Assembly: GCA_013044195.1 (NCBI GenBank)
Contig: JABEUV010000048.1
Coordinates: 1 to 47,761 of the forward strand
Length of the DNA stretch: 47,761 bases
Origin: Elusimicrobiota bacterium
Lineage (GTDB): Bacteria; Elusimicrobiota; Elusimicrobia; UBA1565; UBA9628
Reading direction: 5' to 3'
Made by a program: the position numbers and the translations under genes. The notes below the pieces were generated by a model. The model made no database searches. It was not told the DNA's origin and worked only from the letters and a program-made list of their open reading frames with translations. Positions 40,765 to 47,761 of the stretch are shown one piece after another. Each line of letters opens with the position of its first letter. Position 1 is the stretch's first letter.

Positions 40765-41421
40765 GTGAGCGCCGATGATCCCGACCTCCGTCCCCGCGTC
40801 CTGATCGGCATCGCCGGCGGCTCCGGCTCCGGCAAATCGTGGCTTGCGCACTGGATCATGGAGACCTTCCGCGAGCGCGCGACCTTGGTCTGCCACGATT
40901 GGTACTACAAGCACAACGCGGACCTGCCCGCCGAGGAAGCGGCCAAGCTCAACTTCGATCACCCCTCGGCGCTGGAGTCCTCCCTGCTCAGCCGCCACCT
41001 CGACTGCTTGCTGGCCGGAGAGGCCGTGGACGCCCCGGTCTACGATTATGCGACGCACGCGCGCCTGCCGCAGACGCGCCGCGTGGAGCCGCGCCCCCTG
41101 CTGGTCCTTGACGGCATACTGATCCTCAGCGAGAAATCCCTGCGCGACCGCCTGACCCTCTCCGTGTTCATCGACGTGCCCGACGACATCCGCCTCTCGC
41201 GCCGCGTGCGCCGCGACTGCAAGGAGCGCCGCGTCGACCTGGAGGAGACTTTGCGGCTGTACGAGGACTTCGTGCGGCCCATGCATCGCCGCTACGTGGC
41301 TCCGTCCGCGCGCCACGCGACCTGGATCTGGAGCCAGCTCGAAGACAAGCGCTTCCCCGACCTGCTGGCACGCGACCTGGAACACCGCCTGGGCACGGCC
41401 CCCGCGCCCGCGCCGCGCTGA
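40765..41421 (+). CDS. udk: Uridine kinase-like P-loop kinase
   Basis: 218 residues from GTG 40765. Walker A is GIAGGSGSGKSW (about 15-26), then CHDWYYKHNADLPAEEA and NFDHPSALES, which match the D-x-Y-Y and N-x-D-H-P motifs of uridine kinases. VYDYATHAR and VLDGILILSEKSLRD follow. It should phosphorylate uridine or cytidine for pyrimidine salvage. The GTG is chosen for its spacing of 7 nt to a perfect TATAAT; the frame upstream runs through the divergent promoter. Confidence 0.92.
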   Translation: MSADDPDLRPRVLIGIAGGSGSGKSWLAHWIMETFRERATLVCHDWYYKHNADLPAEEAAKLNFDHPSALESSLLSRHLDCLLAGEAVDAPVYDYATHARLPQTRRVEPRPLLVLDGILILSEKSLRDRLTLSVFIDVPDDIRLSRRVRRDCKERRVDLEETLRLYEDFVRPMHRRYVAPSARHATWIWSQLEDKRFPDLLARDLEHRLGTAPAPAPR

Positions 41422-41436
41422 CGGCGCGCGGACCTT

Positions 41437-43521
41437 TCAGCCCGCGAGGAGTTCCGCGGCGAGCGCGTCCATCCCGTAGATCCCGCGCAGGGCTTCGACG
41501 ATCGCCGCCGAGTGCACGGCGACGGCGCGGTTGCGCGTGTGGTCGTAGGCGTAGCGGCCCACCAGCGACGGGATGTTGCCGTCGAAGATCAGACCCACGT
41601 ATTCGCCCTTGGCGTCCACCACCGGAGAGCCGGAGTTGCCGCCGATGATGTCGTTGGTGGTCACGAAGTTCAGCTTCGCGCTCAGGTCCAAAGTCCCGCG
41701 CGCGGCCGCCACGCGGGGTGCTAAGTCGTAGGGCGGCTTCTGTCCGTGGCCCAGCGCGCGGTCGTAGAGCCCGTAGAACGTGGTGAACGCCGCGACCTGG
41801 GTGGTGCCGGATTCATAGCCCGCGACCTTCCCGTAGGACAGGCGCAAAGTGAAGGTCGCGTCGGGATAGGTGGACTTGCCGTAGACGGCGAAGCGGGCCT
41901 TGGCGATCTTCTTGCCCTCGGCCGACAGCGCGCTCTCGATTTCGTCCTCATACCACTTGCGCTGGGCGCGGTAGACCGGGTCCAGGCGGCGCTGCCAGAC
42001 GATCAGCGCGTCCTTCGACGCGGCCACGGCCTTCTCACCGCCTTCGACCAGCTTTCGGCGCTCCTCCGGGTCGAACAGCTTCGTGCCCGCGATCAATTCG
42101 CGCGCGACGGCTTCCGGCCGGCGTCCGCCGAGCGCCGCTTTCACGAACGCGTCATTGGGGCCCAGAATGTCCAGCGCGTCGCGCAAAGAGCGCGCCAGCA
42201 GGAACTCCTCCATGTCCGGGTACATCGGCGCGGGCGAGAACAGCCGGAAGCGCAAGGACTCCAGGTTGGAGTCGCGGTATTCCTCCCAGCGCTTCTCGTT
42301 GGGCTTGACGGTCTCCGCGACATAGCGCACGATCTGCGCGGCCAGGGCCGCGACCTTCGTCCCGTCGAAGCGGCGATAAGCAATCTGCAGGCGGCGCGCG
42401 GAAAACTTCTTCTGCGCGTCGGCGATGCGCGTCCAGGCGTCCTTGGCGGCGCGCACGGCCGGGTCCTTCGACGCGGCGGCGGCGCGTCGCAGAGCGGTTT
42501 CCGCGTCGGCCTTCGCCTTCATCAGCGCGCCGTCGAGCAAGCCCTCGTGCTCGCCGGTCACGGCCTTGATCGCGTTCTCGATGCCGAAGATGCGGTCCTT
42601 GGAGCGCCGGGCCTGCTCGGTGCCGAGTGCGGCGTAGTCGTAGTAGTCTTTCCGCCGTCGCCGCGCGATCTCCAGATACAGCGGCAGGCCCAGGTCGCGC
42701 TCGTATTCCAGTTGGGCCAGGGTCATCAGGCGGTCGGTGTGGCCGGGATGGCCCGTCACGAAGGTCAGTTGACCCTCCGCCGCGCCGTCCTTCGACCACC
42801 GCAGAAAGCGCTCCGGGCGCACCGACCGACCGTTCTCATAGACGCGGAAGAAGGCGAAATCCAGCGCGTAGCGCGGGTAGGTGAAATTGTCGGGGTCGCC
42901 GCCGTAAAACGCGGCCTGGAGTTCGGGCGCCATCACCAGCCGCACGTCGGTGAATTTCTTGTAGCGGTAAAGCCAATACTCGCCGCCCTGGTAAAGCTCG
43001 ACCACGTCCGAGCGCAGGCCGGTCTTTTCCGTGGACTCCTTGGTGATGCGCGAGATCTCCGCCTTGCGCCGCTCGTTCTGGTCCTTGTCGGACAGCTTTG
43101 GGTCCGTGGCCTTCCGCACGCGGGCCGTCACGTTCTCCAGGGACTGGAGCACGTTGATCTCCAGGTCCGGGCAGGCGATCTCTGCGGCCGCCGCGCCCGC
43201 GAAGAATCCTTCCTTCACGTAGTCTTTCTCCGCCGTCGACATCTTCTGAAGCTGGCCCAGCGCGACATGGTGATTGGTCAGCACCAAGCCGTCCGAGGAC
43301 ACGAACGCGCCGGAGCCGCCGTCGTTGAAACGCACCGACGCTTTCTGCAGAAGTTCGACCCACGCCGCCGTCGGGGTAAAGCCGTAGTGCTTCTTGAGCA
43401 GAGCGACCGGCAGATTGTCGAGCGTCCACATCCCCTCATCGACGAGAATCGGCGCGGCGCCGGGCGCGCCGGTGGCGGCGCGCGCGGATTTGGCTTTGCG
43501 GGTTTGGGCGGCGGCGGGCAT
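41437..43521 (-). CDS. S46 family dipeptidyl-peptidase (DPP7-like)
   Basis: 694 residues. The triad residues are H85 (VLTNHHVALGQL), Asp in RYALDFAFFRVYENG, and S630 (GGNSGSPVVDAKGEYVGLIF). The position that decides P1 preference lies in FDGN: Gly here, as in DPP7 (hydrophobic P1), not Arg as in DPP11. S46 enzymes normally sit in the periplasm, but this start, MPAAAQTRKAKSARAATG, does not look like a signal peptide. ATG 43521 has AGGAG 7 nt upstream, and TAGAAT (43555-43550) gives a leader of about 20 nt. With S9 and M48 it suggests peptide use. Confidence 0.94.
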   Translation of the reverse strand: MPAAAQTRKAKSARAATGAPGAAPILVDEGMWTLDNLPVALLKKHYGFTPTAAWVELLQKASVRFNDGGSGAFVSSDGLVLTNHHVALGQLQKMSTAEKDYVKEGFFAGAAAAEIACPDLEINVLQSLENVTARVRKATDPKLSDKDQNERRKAEISRITKESTEKTGLRSDVVELYQGGEYWLYRYKKFTDVRLVMAPELQAAFYGGDPDNFTYPRYALDFAFFRVYENGRSVRPERFLRWSKDGAAEGQLTFVTGHPGHTDRLMTLAQLEYERDLGLPLYLEIARRRRKDYYDYAALGTEQARRSKDRIFGIENAIKAVTGEHEGLLDGALMKAKADAETALRRAAAASKDPAVRAAKDAWTRIADAQKKFSARRLQIAYRRFDGTKVAALAAQIVRYVAETVKPNEKRWEEYRDSNLESLRFRLFSPAPMYPDMEEFLLARSLRDALDILGPNDAFVKAALGGRRPEAVARELIAGTKLFDPEERRKLVEGGEKAVAASKDALIVWQRRLDPVYRAQRKWYEDEIESALSAEGKKIAKARFAVYGKSTYPDATFTLRLSYGKVAGYESGTTQVAAFTTFYGLYDRALGHGQKPPYDLAPRVAAARGTLDLSAKLNFVTTNDIIGGNSGSPVVDAKGEYVGLIFDGNIPSLVGRYAYDHTRNRAVAVHSAAIVEALRGIYGMDALAAELLAG

Positions 43522-43594
43522 GAAAGTTCTCCTGGTCGCGTCGGCGGCCATTCTACAAAACCCTGGGAGGGCCCCCGTGCGCTATACTAGGCCC

Positions 43595-44047
43595 GTGCGG
43601 CGCGAAGTCCCCGTGTTTCTCTACGCGTTCCTGATCGGCTTGATGATCCGCTTCGCGGCCGTACAGATGGGCGCCGCGATCCTCAGCATCGTGCCCGGAA
43701 ATCTTTGGCTCACCCACCCGTGGGTGGACTTCGCCCTGCGGGCACCCTTCCTCGCGCTCGTCGAATCCGCCAGCTTCGCCGCGATCGGCTTCGCCTTCTG
43801 GTCCGGCACCGACGAGCGCTGGCCCGTGGCCGGCGCCGTCACCGCCGTCGGCGCGACGCTGTGCGGCTATTTTCTCTGGGGCTTGCCCGCGCCCAGCCGA
43901 CCCTATCTGTTCGCCGTGGTCGTGGCCTCGCGCCTGGCCGGCTCCTTCCTGGGGCCGTGGTACGGAGACCGAACCGAGCACGATCCCGTCGTCAGCGAGA
44001 TACGCAACATGCTGTTTTTTCTTTACCCGCTGCGCCTGCCGCGCTGA
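43595..44047 (+). CDS. Small integral membrane protein
   Basis: 150 residues from GTG 43595, with about four hydrophobic segments: VFLYAFLIGLMIRFAAVQMG, FALRAPFLALVESASFAAIG, VAGAVTAVGATLCGYFLWGL, and YLFAVVVASRLAGSFL. The C-terminus is cytosolic or periplasmic and basic. I do not recognise a family. TATACT (43583-43588) ends 6 nt before GTG, which supports this start over the longer frame through the S46 promoter. Confidence 0.62.
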   Translation: MRREVPVFLYAFLIGLMIRFAAVQMGAAILSIVPGNLWLTHPWVDFALRAPFLALVESASFAAIGFAFWSGTDERWPVAGAVTAVGATLCGYFLWGLPAPSRPYLFAVVVASRLAGSFLGPWYGDRTEHDPVVSEIRNMLFFLYPLRLPR

Positions 44048-44090
44048 CCGCGACGACCAAATGGAAAGAAGTTAAGGACTGACCCTCCCG

Positions 44091-44936
44091 TTACTGCCAG
44101 ATGTCGTTGATGGGCGCGGCGGAGTCGTCGTTCTGGCCGAGGGTGCCCAGGCCGAACTGGTCTTCGATGGTGCGCAGGACGCTATAGTGGTTGTAGGCCG
44201 CGCCGGAGGTGGCGCCGGGAGAAACCGAAGCGCCGTAGACCACCGCGTAGACCTGGTTGCCCTCGGACCGGTCGTCCTCGTCGAAGACCAAAATCAGCAC
44301 CGTGTCTTTGGTGAAGGAAGGATCCTTCAACAGCGGCCCGAAATAGGACGAGAACCAGTTGGCCGCGTAGGAGACGCTGGTGTTGTGGCCATCGTTCAAG
44401 AGGTCCGGGATGAACAGCGAAAAATTAGGCAAAGTGCCGCCGGCCAAGTCGGAGGCGAACGTCGAATCATCAACGACGTTGGCGCAGCGCGTCGGATCCG
44501 ACTGCACGTCCTGCATGCTCAGAAACGGCACGTGCTTGCGCACGTAGTTTCCGGTTTGAGCGCCCAGGTAGCAGTTTCCGGGATAGGCCTGCGCGTAGAC
44601 GCGCCAGGTCTTGCCGTGCTGTTCCAACAAGTCTCCCAAGTGCTGGACGTTCAGGTTCACCGGCCGGTCCGAGGTCACGCCGGAACGGCTGCCCGCGACG
44701 AGTGCCACGTAGTTCGGCTGGGACGGATGGCCGACGGCATGATAGTTCGTCAGCAGGGCGCCGCTTTGCGCGAACTGCGCCAGGGCGGGTGCGGCCATCG
44801 CCTCGTCATAAGAAGCGTTCTCAAAGACCATCAAGATCACTTTCTTGAACGCGGCCGCGCGCGCGGGCGCGGAGGACAGCAGGGATGCGGCGGCGACGGC
44901 AAACGCAAGGACGGCTCGACGGGAGGGGTGGCGCAT
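44091..44936 (-). CDS. Secreted phosphoesterase (phospholipase C/AcpA-like)
   Basis: 281 residues with a signal peptide (RRAVLAFAVAAASLLSSAPARA). The fold of PF04185-type phosphoesterases is seen in KVILMVFENASYDE (metal-binding Glu-Asn), GHPSQPNYVALVAGSRSGV, LFIPDLLNDGHN and LILVFDEDDRSEGNQVY. It should cleave phosphate esters outside the cytoplasm, as acid phosphatase AcpA or phospholipase C do. TACAAT (44949-44944) ends 7 nt before ATG. Confidence 0.86.
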   Translation of the reverse strand: MRHPSRRAVLAFAVAAASLLSSAPARAAAFKKVILMVFENASYDEAMAAPALAQFAQSGALLTNYHAVGHPSQPNYVALVAGSRSGVTSDRPVNLNVQHLGDLLEQHGKTWRVYAQAYPGNCYLGAQTGNYVRKHVPFLSMQDVQSDPTRCANVVDDSTFASDLAGGTLPNFSLFIPDLLNDGHNTSVSYAANWFSSYFGPLLKDPSFTKDTVLILVFDEDDRSEGNQVYAVVYGASVSPGATSGAAYNHYSVLRTIEDQFGLGTLGQNDDSAAPINDIWQ

Positions 44937-44993
44937 GAATTGAATTGTAGGACCTAAGGCCGCCGTTCGACAGGGTTATAAGACCCAGCAAGA

Positions 44994-45013
44994 CATAGGA
45001 CTTTAGTCCTATG
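44994..45013. repeat. Perfect 8 bp hairpin, CATAGGAC/GTCCTATG
   Basis: CATAGGAC, TTTA, GTCCTATG, lying between the phosphoesterase promoter and the end of the hydrolase at 45026. It may end the hydrolase transcript, but no T-run follows on that strand. Confidence 0.5.
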
Positions 45014-45025
45014 CGGCTCGGTCCG

Positions 45026-45859
45026 TCAGCGAAAAAATTCGGCCAGCAGGGCGTTGACGCGCTCGGGCGCGTCCTCCTGAGGCGCGTGGCCGCAGCGCTC
45101 CACGCAGACGAAGCGCGCGTTGGGAAGATCGCGCGCCAGCCGCTCGGCGCCGGCGGGGCCGACCATCTGATCCGATTCCCCCACCAGCACGAGCGCGGGC
45201 TGGGACACCTCGCGGTAGCGCGCGACGCGCTCGCGGCAGTCGGCGGGGACCGCGTGGCGGATGAACTCGGCGACCGCGCGTCGTCCCGCGGCGCTCTTGA
45301 GCGGCTCGCCGTATTCGGCGATCAGTTCCTCGGTGACCTTGGATTGGTCGACGAAGGTGGTCTTGGCCATCCAGCGCAGGGAGGTCTCGCCCAGCATCGC
45401 CTCCAAGACGCGTCCTATAATCGGCCAACCCAGCGGCCACAGCGCGCGCGGGCGATTCTCCGGATAGGCGGGCGTGCCGAGCAGGGCCATGCGCTCCACG
45501 CGCGCGGGCGTCTCCATCGCCGCCCACAGCGCGACCACGCCGCCCATCGAGTTGCCCGCGACCCGCGCGCTTTGCAAACCGAGCGCGTCCATCAGCGCGA
45601 TCAGCCACGCGTGCAGGCCCGCAATCGAATAGTCGAAGTCCCGCGGCTTGTCGGAGCGGCCGAAACCGGGAAAATCCGGCGCGAACACCTCGAAGTCGCG
45701 CGCGAACTCGGGCAAGGCGAAGCGCCACGAATAGGACGACGCGCCCAGCCCGTGCAGAAGCAGAAGCGGCCGCCCGGCTCCCGCGCGCCGCAGGTACGTG
45801 CGCACGCCCGCGACCGTCAATTCGCGGGACTGCACGCCGGAGGTCGGGATCGTCCCCAT
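45026..45859 (-). CDS. Alpha/beta hydrolase
   Basis: 277 residues. The oxyanion motif is LLLLHGLGASSYSWR, the nucleophile elbow VAGNSMGGVVALWAA, the acid LVLVGESDQMV, and the base in VERCGHAPQEDAPERV. PDFPGFGRSDKP is typical of the epoxide hydrolase/MhpC-like group. The substrate is unknown. Of two in-frame ATG codons I list 45859, because TATGCT (45872-45867) ends 7 nt before it; ATG 45871 would add four residues. Confidence 0.88.
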   Translation of the reverse strand: MGTIPTSGVQSRELTVAGVRTYLRRAGAGRPLLLLHGLGASSYSWRFALPEFARDFEVFAPDFPGFGRSDKPRDFDYSIAGLHAWLIALMDALGLQSARVAGNSMGGVVALWAAMETPARVERMALLGTPAYPENRPRALWPLGWPIIGRVLEAMLGETSLRWMAKTTFVDQSKVTEELIAEYGEPLKSAAGRRAVAEFIRHAVPADCRERVARYREVSQPALVLVGESDQMVGPAGAERLARDLPNARFVCVERCGHAPQEDAPERVNALLAEFFR

Positions 45860-45901
45860 CGGCTCAAGCATAGCGCACGAAATCCTGCATGCGCCAGAGC
45901 T

Positions 45902-46060
45902 TTATTTCGTCATCGCGACGGCAAACCGCGCCAGCACGGTCGCCCTCCGCACGTCCGGTCGCGGCCGCGCCTCGGACGGCAGAAGCGCACGGCACGCAGC
46001 CAGCGCCACGTCGACGGCGGACACGGCTTTCTGGCGCCGGCCTTGGTGCTTACGAGTCAT
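45902..46060 (-). CDS. Small basic protein, 52 residues, unknown
   Basis: It starts MTRKHQGRRQKAVSAVDVAL and ends FAVAMTK, with many Arg/Lys, so it may bind nucleic acid. GGGAGGG lies 8 nt before ATG 46060. The message would start near 46301 from the promoter at 46335-46308 and carry a leader of about 240 nt with several hairpins. No homologue comes to mind. The Shine-Dalgarno and promoter make it more credible than other short frames. Confidence 0.42.
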   Translation of the reverse strand: MTRKHQGRRQKAVSAVDVALAACRALLPSEARPRPDVRRATVLARFAVAMTK

Positions 46061-46307
46061 ACAATCACCCTCCCTTTTCACGATCTTGCATCTCCTCCTC
46101 AATGAAGAGGCCCCGGGCTTGCCGCTCCCGGGGCCCCGCCGCACGCGCGATGCGCGCGCCTAGGCGGAGTCCTCCGGGCCGCCGCTCGGGCTCGAAAGCC
46201 CGCCGCGGACGCCGCGATACGGCGATTCTTTTTGTCTCATGCGCTTGATGGCCCGAAAAACAAAGCCACGAGCGGGGGCTGTTCGCGCCCCAACCGTGAC
46301 ATCAAGA

Positions 46308-46335
46308 AGTATAGCCGGAAGACTTGATTTGTCAA
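46308..46335 (-). promoter_or_regulatory. Strong sigma-70-type promoter
   Basis: On the minus strand TTGACA (46335-46330), a 16 bp spacer and TATACT (46313-46308). Both boxes are near consensus, the best in the window. It reads toward the 52-residue gene through a GC-rich folded leader, or it drives a small RNA. Confidence 0.75.
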
Positions 46336-46452
46336 GGCCCGCAAGAATTCGAGGACGGGTATTTCCGTTGCGACATTCATGGGTGGACGCGGGAAAGGCG
46401 CCAAGCCGCCCCGTCCCGAAGGAGCCCCGCTCGCGGGGCCGCCGCAAAAGTA

Positions 46453-46562
46453 GTGCCGGAGACACCGAAGGCCCTGCTCTCACCGGGTCGATCAGTAGGC
46501 CCTCCGGTAGGTCCGAAAGGCAGGGCGGCCGCTGCGACCGTCCTGCTGCGTTTTTACGGCAC
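46453..46562. ncRNA. Candidate structured RNA element, nested stems
   Basis: Three stems nest: GTGCCG (46453-46458) with CGGCAC (46557-46562); GCCCTGC (46471-46477) with GCAGGGC (46520-46526); ACCGG (46482-46486) with CCGGT (46504-46508). A run TTTTT lies at 46551-46555 inside the outer stem. The strand is not decided. It does not carry the SRP or 6S consensus I looked for. Confidence 0.35.
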
Positions 46563-46576
46563 GCGAAGGCGCGGCG

Positions 46577-47356
46577 TTAAGGCGCGGCCAGGCCGGCCAG
46601 CGCGGCCGCGTCGCCGTCGAATGCGTCCAGGTCCGTCTCTGAGTTGATGCCCGCGACGGTGCCGTGCCACGAGTACTGCCAGAACGTCCAGGGCGCCATC
46701 CCGGGAAGCTGCGGAGACACGTGCTGCGGGTCGGCGACCCACAGCTTGAGGCCGGGGTCGTCGCCGCTGAAGTACGCGTCGTAGATCTCGCCGTTGACGT
46801 AGAGGACGGGCGGCACGCCGTAGGCGGACTGGACGGCGGCGACGAAGTCCGCCAAGTCCTTGCGGAAGGCGGCGCGCGCCGGCATGGTCGCGCAGTCGCT
46901 GGAGCGCTCCAGATCCACGACCATGGGCAAGGCCCCGCGTTCGCGCGGGACGGTCTTCACGAAAAGAGCCGCCTGATCCGCGCCGCTCCGGCAGAAGTTA
47001 TAGAAGTGGTAGGCGCCGCGGGCGACCCCGGCCGCCGCGGCGCCGCTCCAGTTGGCCGCGAACATGTCGTCGACGTAGTCGCCGCCCTCGGTGGCCTTGA
47101 TGTAGGCGAAAGCCGCACCCGCGTCCTTCACGCGCGGCCAGAGGATGTCGCCCTCGTAATGCGAGACGTCGATGCCGCGCACCGGATAGGGCGACACGTC
47201 CGGCGTCTGGACCGCACCGCCCGAAAGGGTCGTCGAGTGACCGAGCCGGTGCGACTCCTCGGCGGCGCGCCCGCCGGGCACCGCGCCTGCGGCCGCCTGC
47301 CCCCGCGCCGCCGCGCTGAAAGCCGCCAGCATCGCCGCCGTCGCCCAGATATTCAT
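46577..47356 (-). CDS. GH25 family lysozyme (exported)
   Basis: 259 residues with a signal peptide (MNIWATAAMLAAFSAAARGQ). The GH25 fold is clear: VRGIDVSHYEGDILWPRVKD, AFAYIKATEGGDYVDDMF, ARGAYHFYNFCRSG, LPMVVDLERSSD with the catalytic acid pair, and APWTFWQYSWHGTVAGI near the end. It cleaves muramic acid links in peptidoglycan. TAGAAT (47369-47364) ends 7 nt before ATG. It sits directly downstream of the RNase P RNA on the same strand. Confidence 0.93.
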   Translation of the reverse strand: MNIWATAAMLAAFSAAARGQAAAGAVPGGRAAEESHRLGHSTTLSGGAVQTPDVSPYPVRGIDVSHYEGDILWPRVKDAGAAFAYIKATEGGDYVDDMFAANWSGAAAAGVARGAYHFYNFCRSGADQAALFVKTVPRERGALPMVVDLERSSDCATMPARAAFRKDLADFVAAVQSAYGVPPVLYVNGEIYDAYFSGDDPGLKLWVADPQHVSPQLPGMAPWTFWQYSWHGTVAGINSETDLDAFDGDAAALAGLAAP

Positions 47357-47384
47357 GCCCGCTATTCTACACTGAAAAAGGGTT

Positions 47385-47736
47385 CAGGGACGGCCTGTAC
47401 CCCGGATTCTGTCCCCCCTTGCGAGGGCGAGGATCATTTCTCTAATGCGGCCACCGGGCGGCCGTCCCGGGCTTGCGCCCGGGCGTGCGCGGACCGCGCG
47501 CTCCGCCCCACTGCCTTGCTCCCGACGGGGTTTGGCTTTGCCGCGTCCCTTGCGGGACGCGCGGCGGGCTCTTACCCCGCCTTTTCACCCTTACCCTTTC
47601 GGGCGGTTATTTTCTGTGCCACTGTCCGTCGACGGGGGATATGGCCCCCGCCTCCCCGCCTTTCGACGGGCATCGCGTCCTACGGAGTCCGGAAGTTCCT
47701 CCCGCCTTGCGGCGAGCGATCCCCCGGCCGTCCCTG
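47385..47736 (-). ncRNA. rnpB: RNase P RNA, bacterial type A
   Basis: The catalytic RNA of RNase P, which matures tRNA 5' ends. The ends pair as P1 (CAGGGACGGCC with GGCCGTCCCTG). Near the 5' end is GGGAGGAACTTCCGGACTCC, and near the 3' end GGACAGAATCCGGGGTACAG, both universally conserved. Internal stems such as GCGCGTCCCGCAAGGGACGC and CGCCCGGGCGCAAGCCCGGG are also visible. A CCCTTTTT run after P1 may terminate it. Confidence 0.97.
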
Positions 47737-47761
47737 AAATCGTCAGGCCGCCGCGGCGGCC

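Larger units (their letters stand above)
46061..46576. other. Gene-poor 516 bp: structured leader and nested-stem element
   Basis: This spacer holds the promoter (46335-46308) and hairpin-rich leader of the 52-residue gene, including a GGCCCCGGG/CCCGGGGCC stem (46109-46135), a 26-codon frame (46160-46240), and an independent nested-stem element (46453-46562). A further stem GCCCCG/CGGGGC lies near 46425-46440. No protein-coding gene of ordinary length is supported. Confidence 0.55.

Noticed and set aside
46160..46240. 26-codon frame in the folded leader as a leader peptide
   Set aside because: No Shine-Dalgarno, and composition (Gly/Ser/Pro/Arg) that random GC-rich DNA would give.
46453..46562. 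SRP (4.5S) RNA, because AGGTCCGAAAGG resembles the domain IV loop
   Set aside because: The GGAA tetraloop and the AGCAG side of the symmetric loop are missing, and the stems do not match the SRP hairpin.
47746..47761. Perfect palindrome GGCCGCCGCGGCGGCC at the right edge
   Set aside because: Cut by the window end and made only of G and C; could be part of a terminator but cannot be judged.

Overview
The window is bacterial chromosomal DNA with high G+C (visibly about 65-70 % in most genes), densely packed, with no phage structural genes and no intact insertion sequence. The organism cannot be fixed from the sequence alone. The mix of a full-length topoisomerase VI A-like subunit, S46 dipeptidyl-peptidase, secreted Ala/Pro-rich proteins, BrnT/BrnA and many small toxin-antitoxin modules in a GC-rich, diderm-like genome makes an uncultured Elusimicrobiota-type bacterium my best guess (inference, perhaps 50 %).

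Layout. 1-5.7 kb: an HtrA protease cut by the left edge, a zinc-ribbon methyltransferase and two polytopic GT-C-type glycosyltransferases, one fused to an LmeA/DUF2993-like domain. 5.7-9.6 kb: a four-gene sugar-nucleotide operon (two mannose-1-phosphate guanylyltransferase-like proteins, a type II phosphomannose isomerase-like cupin, a phosphomannomutase) that looks like a GDP-mannose supply line. 9.6-19.6 kb: an accessory stretch around metK with a nucleotidyltransferase pair, a PIN-domain module, a HEPN/MNT pair, a HigA-like antidote, a DUF2489-like protein, a MarR/AhpD/GNAT locus, a secreted HExxH protein, and decayed genes (YgiT-type zinc finger, helicase N-terminus, winged-helix C-terminus). 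19.7-30.4 kb: metabolic and housekeeping genes (3-oxoacid CoA-transferase, nitrilase-family hydrolase, thioesterase, cold-shock protein, RmuC, acyl-CoA dehydrogenase) and several unrecognised envelope proteins. 30.4-32.5 kb: tRNA-Thr, BrnT/BrnA, a Nudix hydrolase and a second PIN module. 32.5-47.4 kb: Top6A, M48, S9 and S46 peptidases, a thioredoxin-fold protein, a dTDP-rhamnose-reductase-like SDR, uridine kinase, hydrolases, a phosphoesterase and a GH25 lysozyme. 47.4-47.7 kb: RNase P RNA.

Three signals stand out. (1) At 22 or more gene starts a TATAAT-like hexamer lies only 6-9 nt before the start codon and there is no Shine-Dalgarno, which predicts leaderless mRNAs on a large scale; a minority of genes (metK, csp, acyl-CoA dehydrogenase, ybjQ-like, S46 peptidase) have conventional leaders with GGAGG. 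(2) Two unlinked copies of one two-gene module pair a 48-50 residue protein, conserved without gaps around E-K..K-K-L-P and D-x-L-P, with a PIN-domain ribonuclease-like protein whose TTG start lies 3-5 nt after the small gene's stop: a candidate undescribed toxin-antitoxin family. (3) A complete topoisomerase VI A subunit stands without a B subunit in the window.

Many genes are coupled by 1-14 nt overlaps (ATGA, GTGA, TTGA), and several hairpin terminators abut the -10 of the next leaderless gene, giving a very compact promoter architecture.
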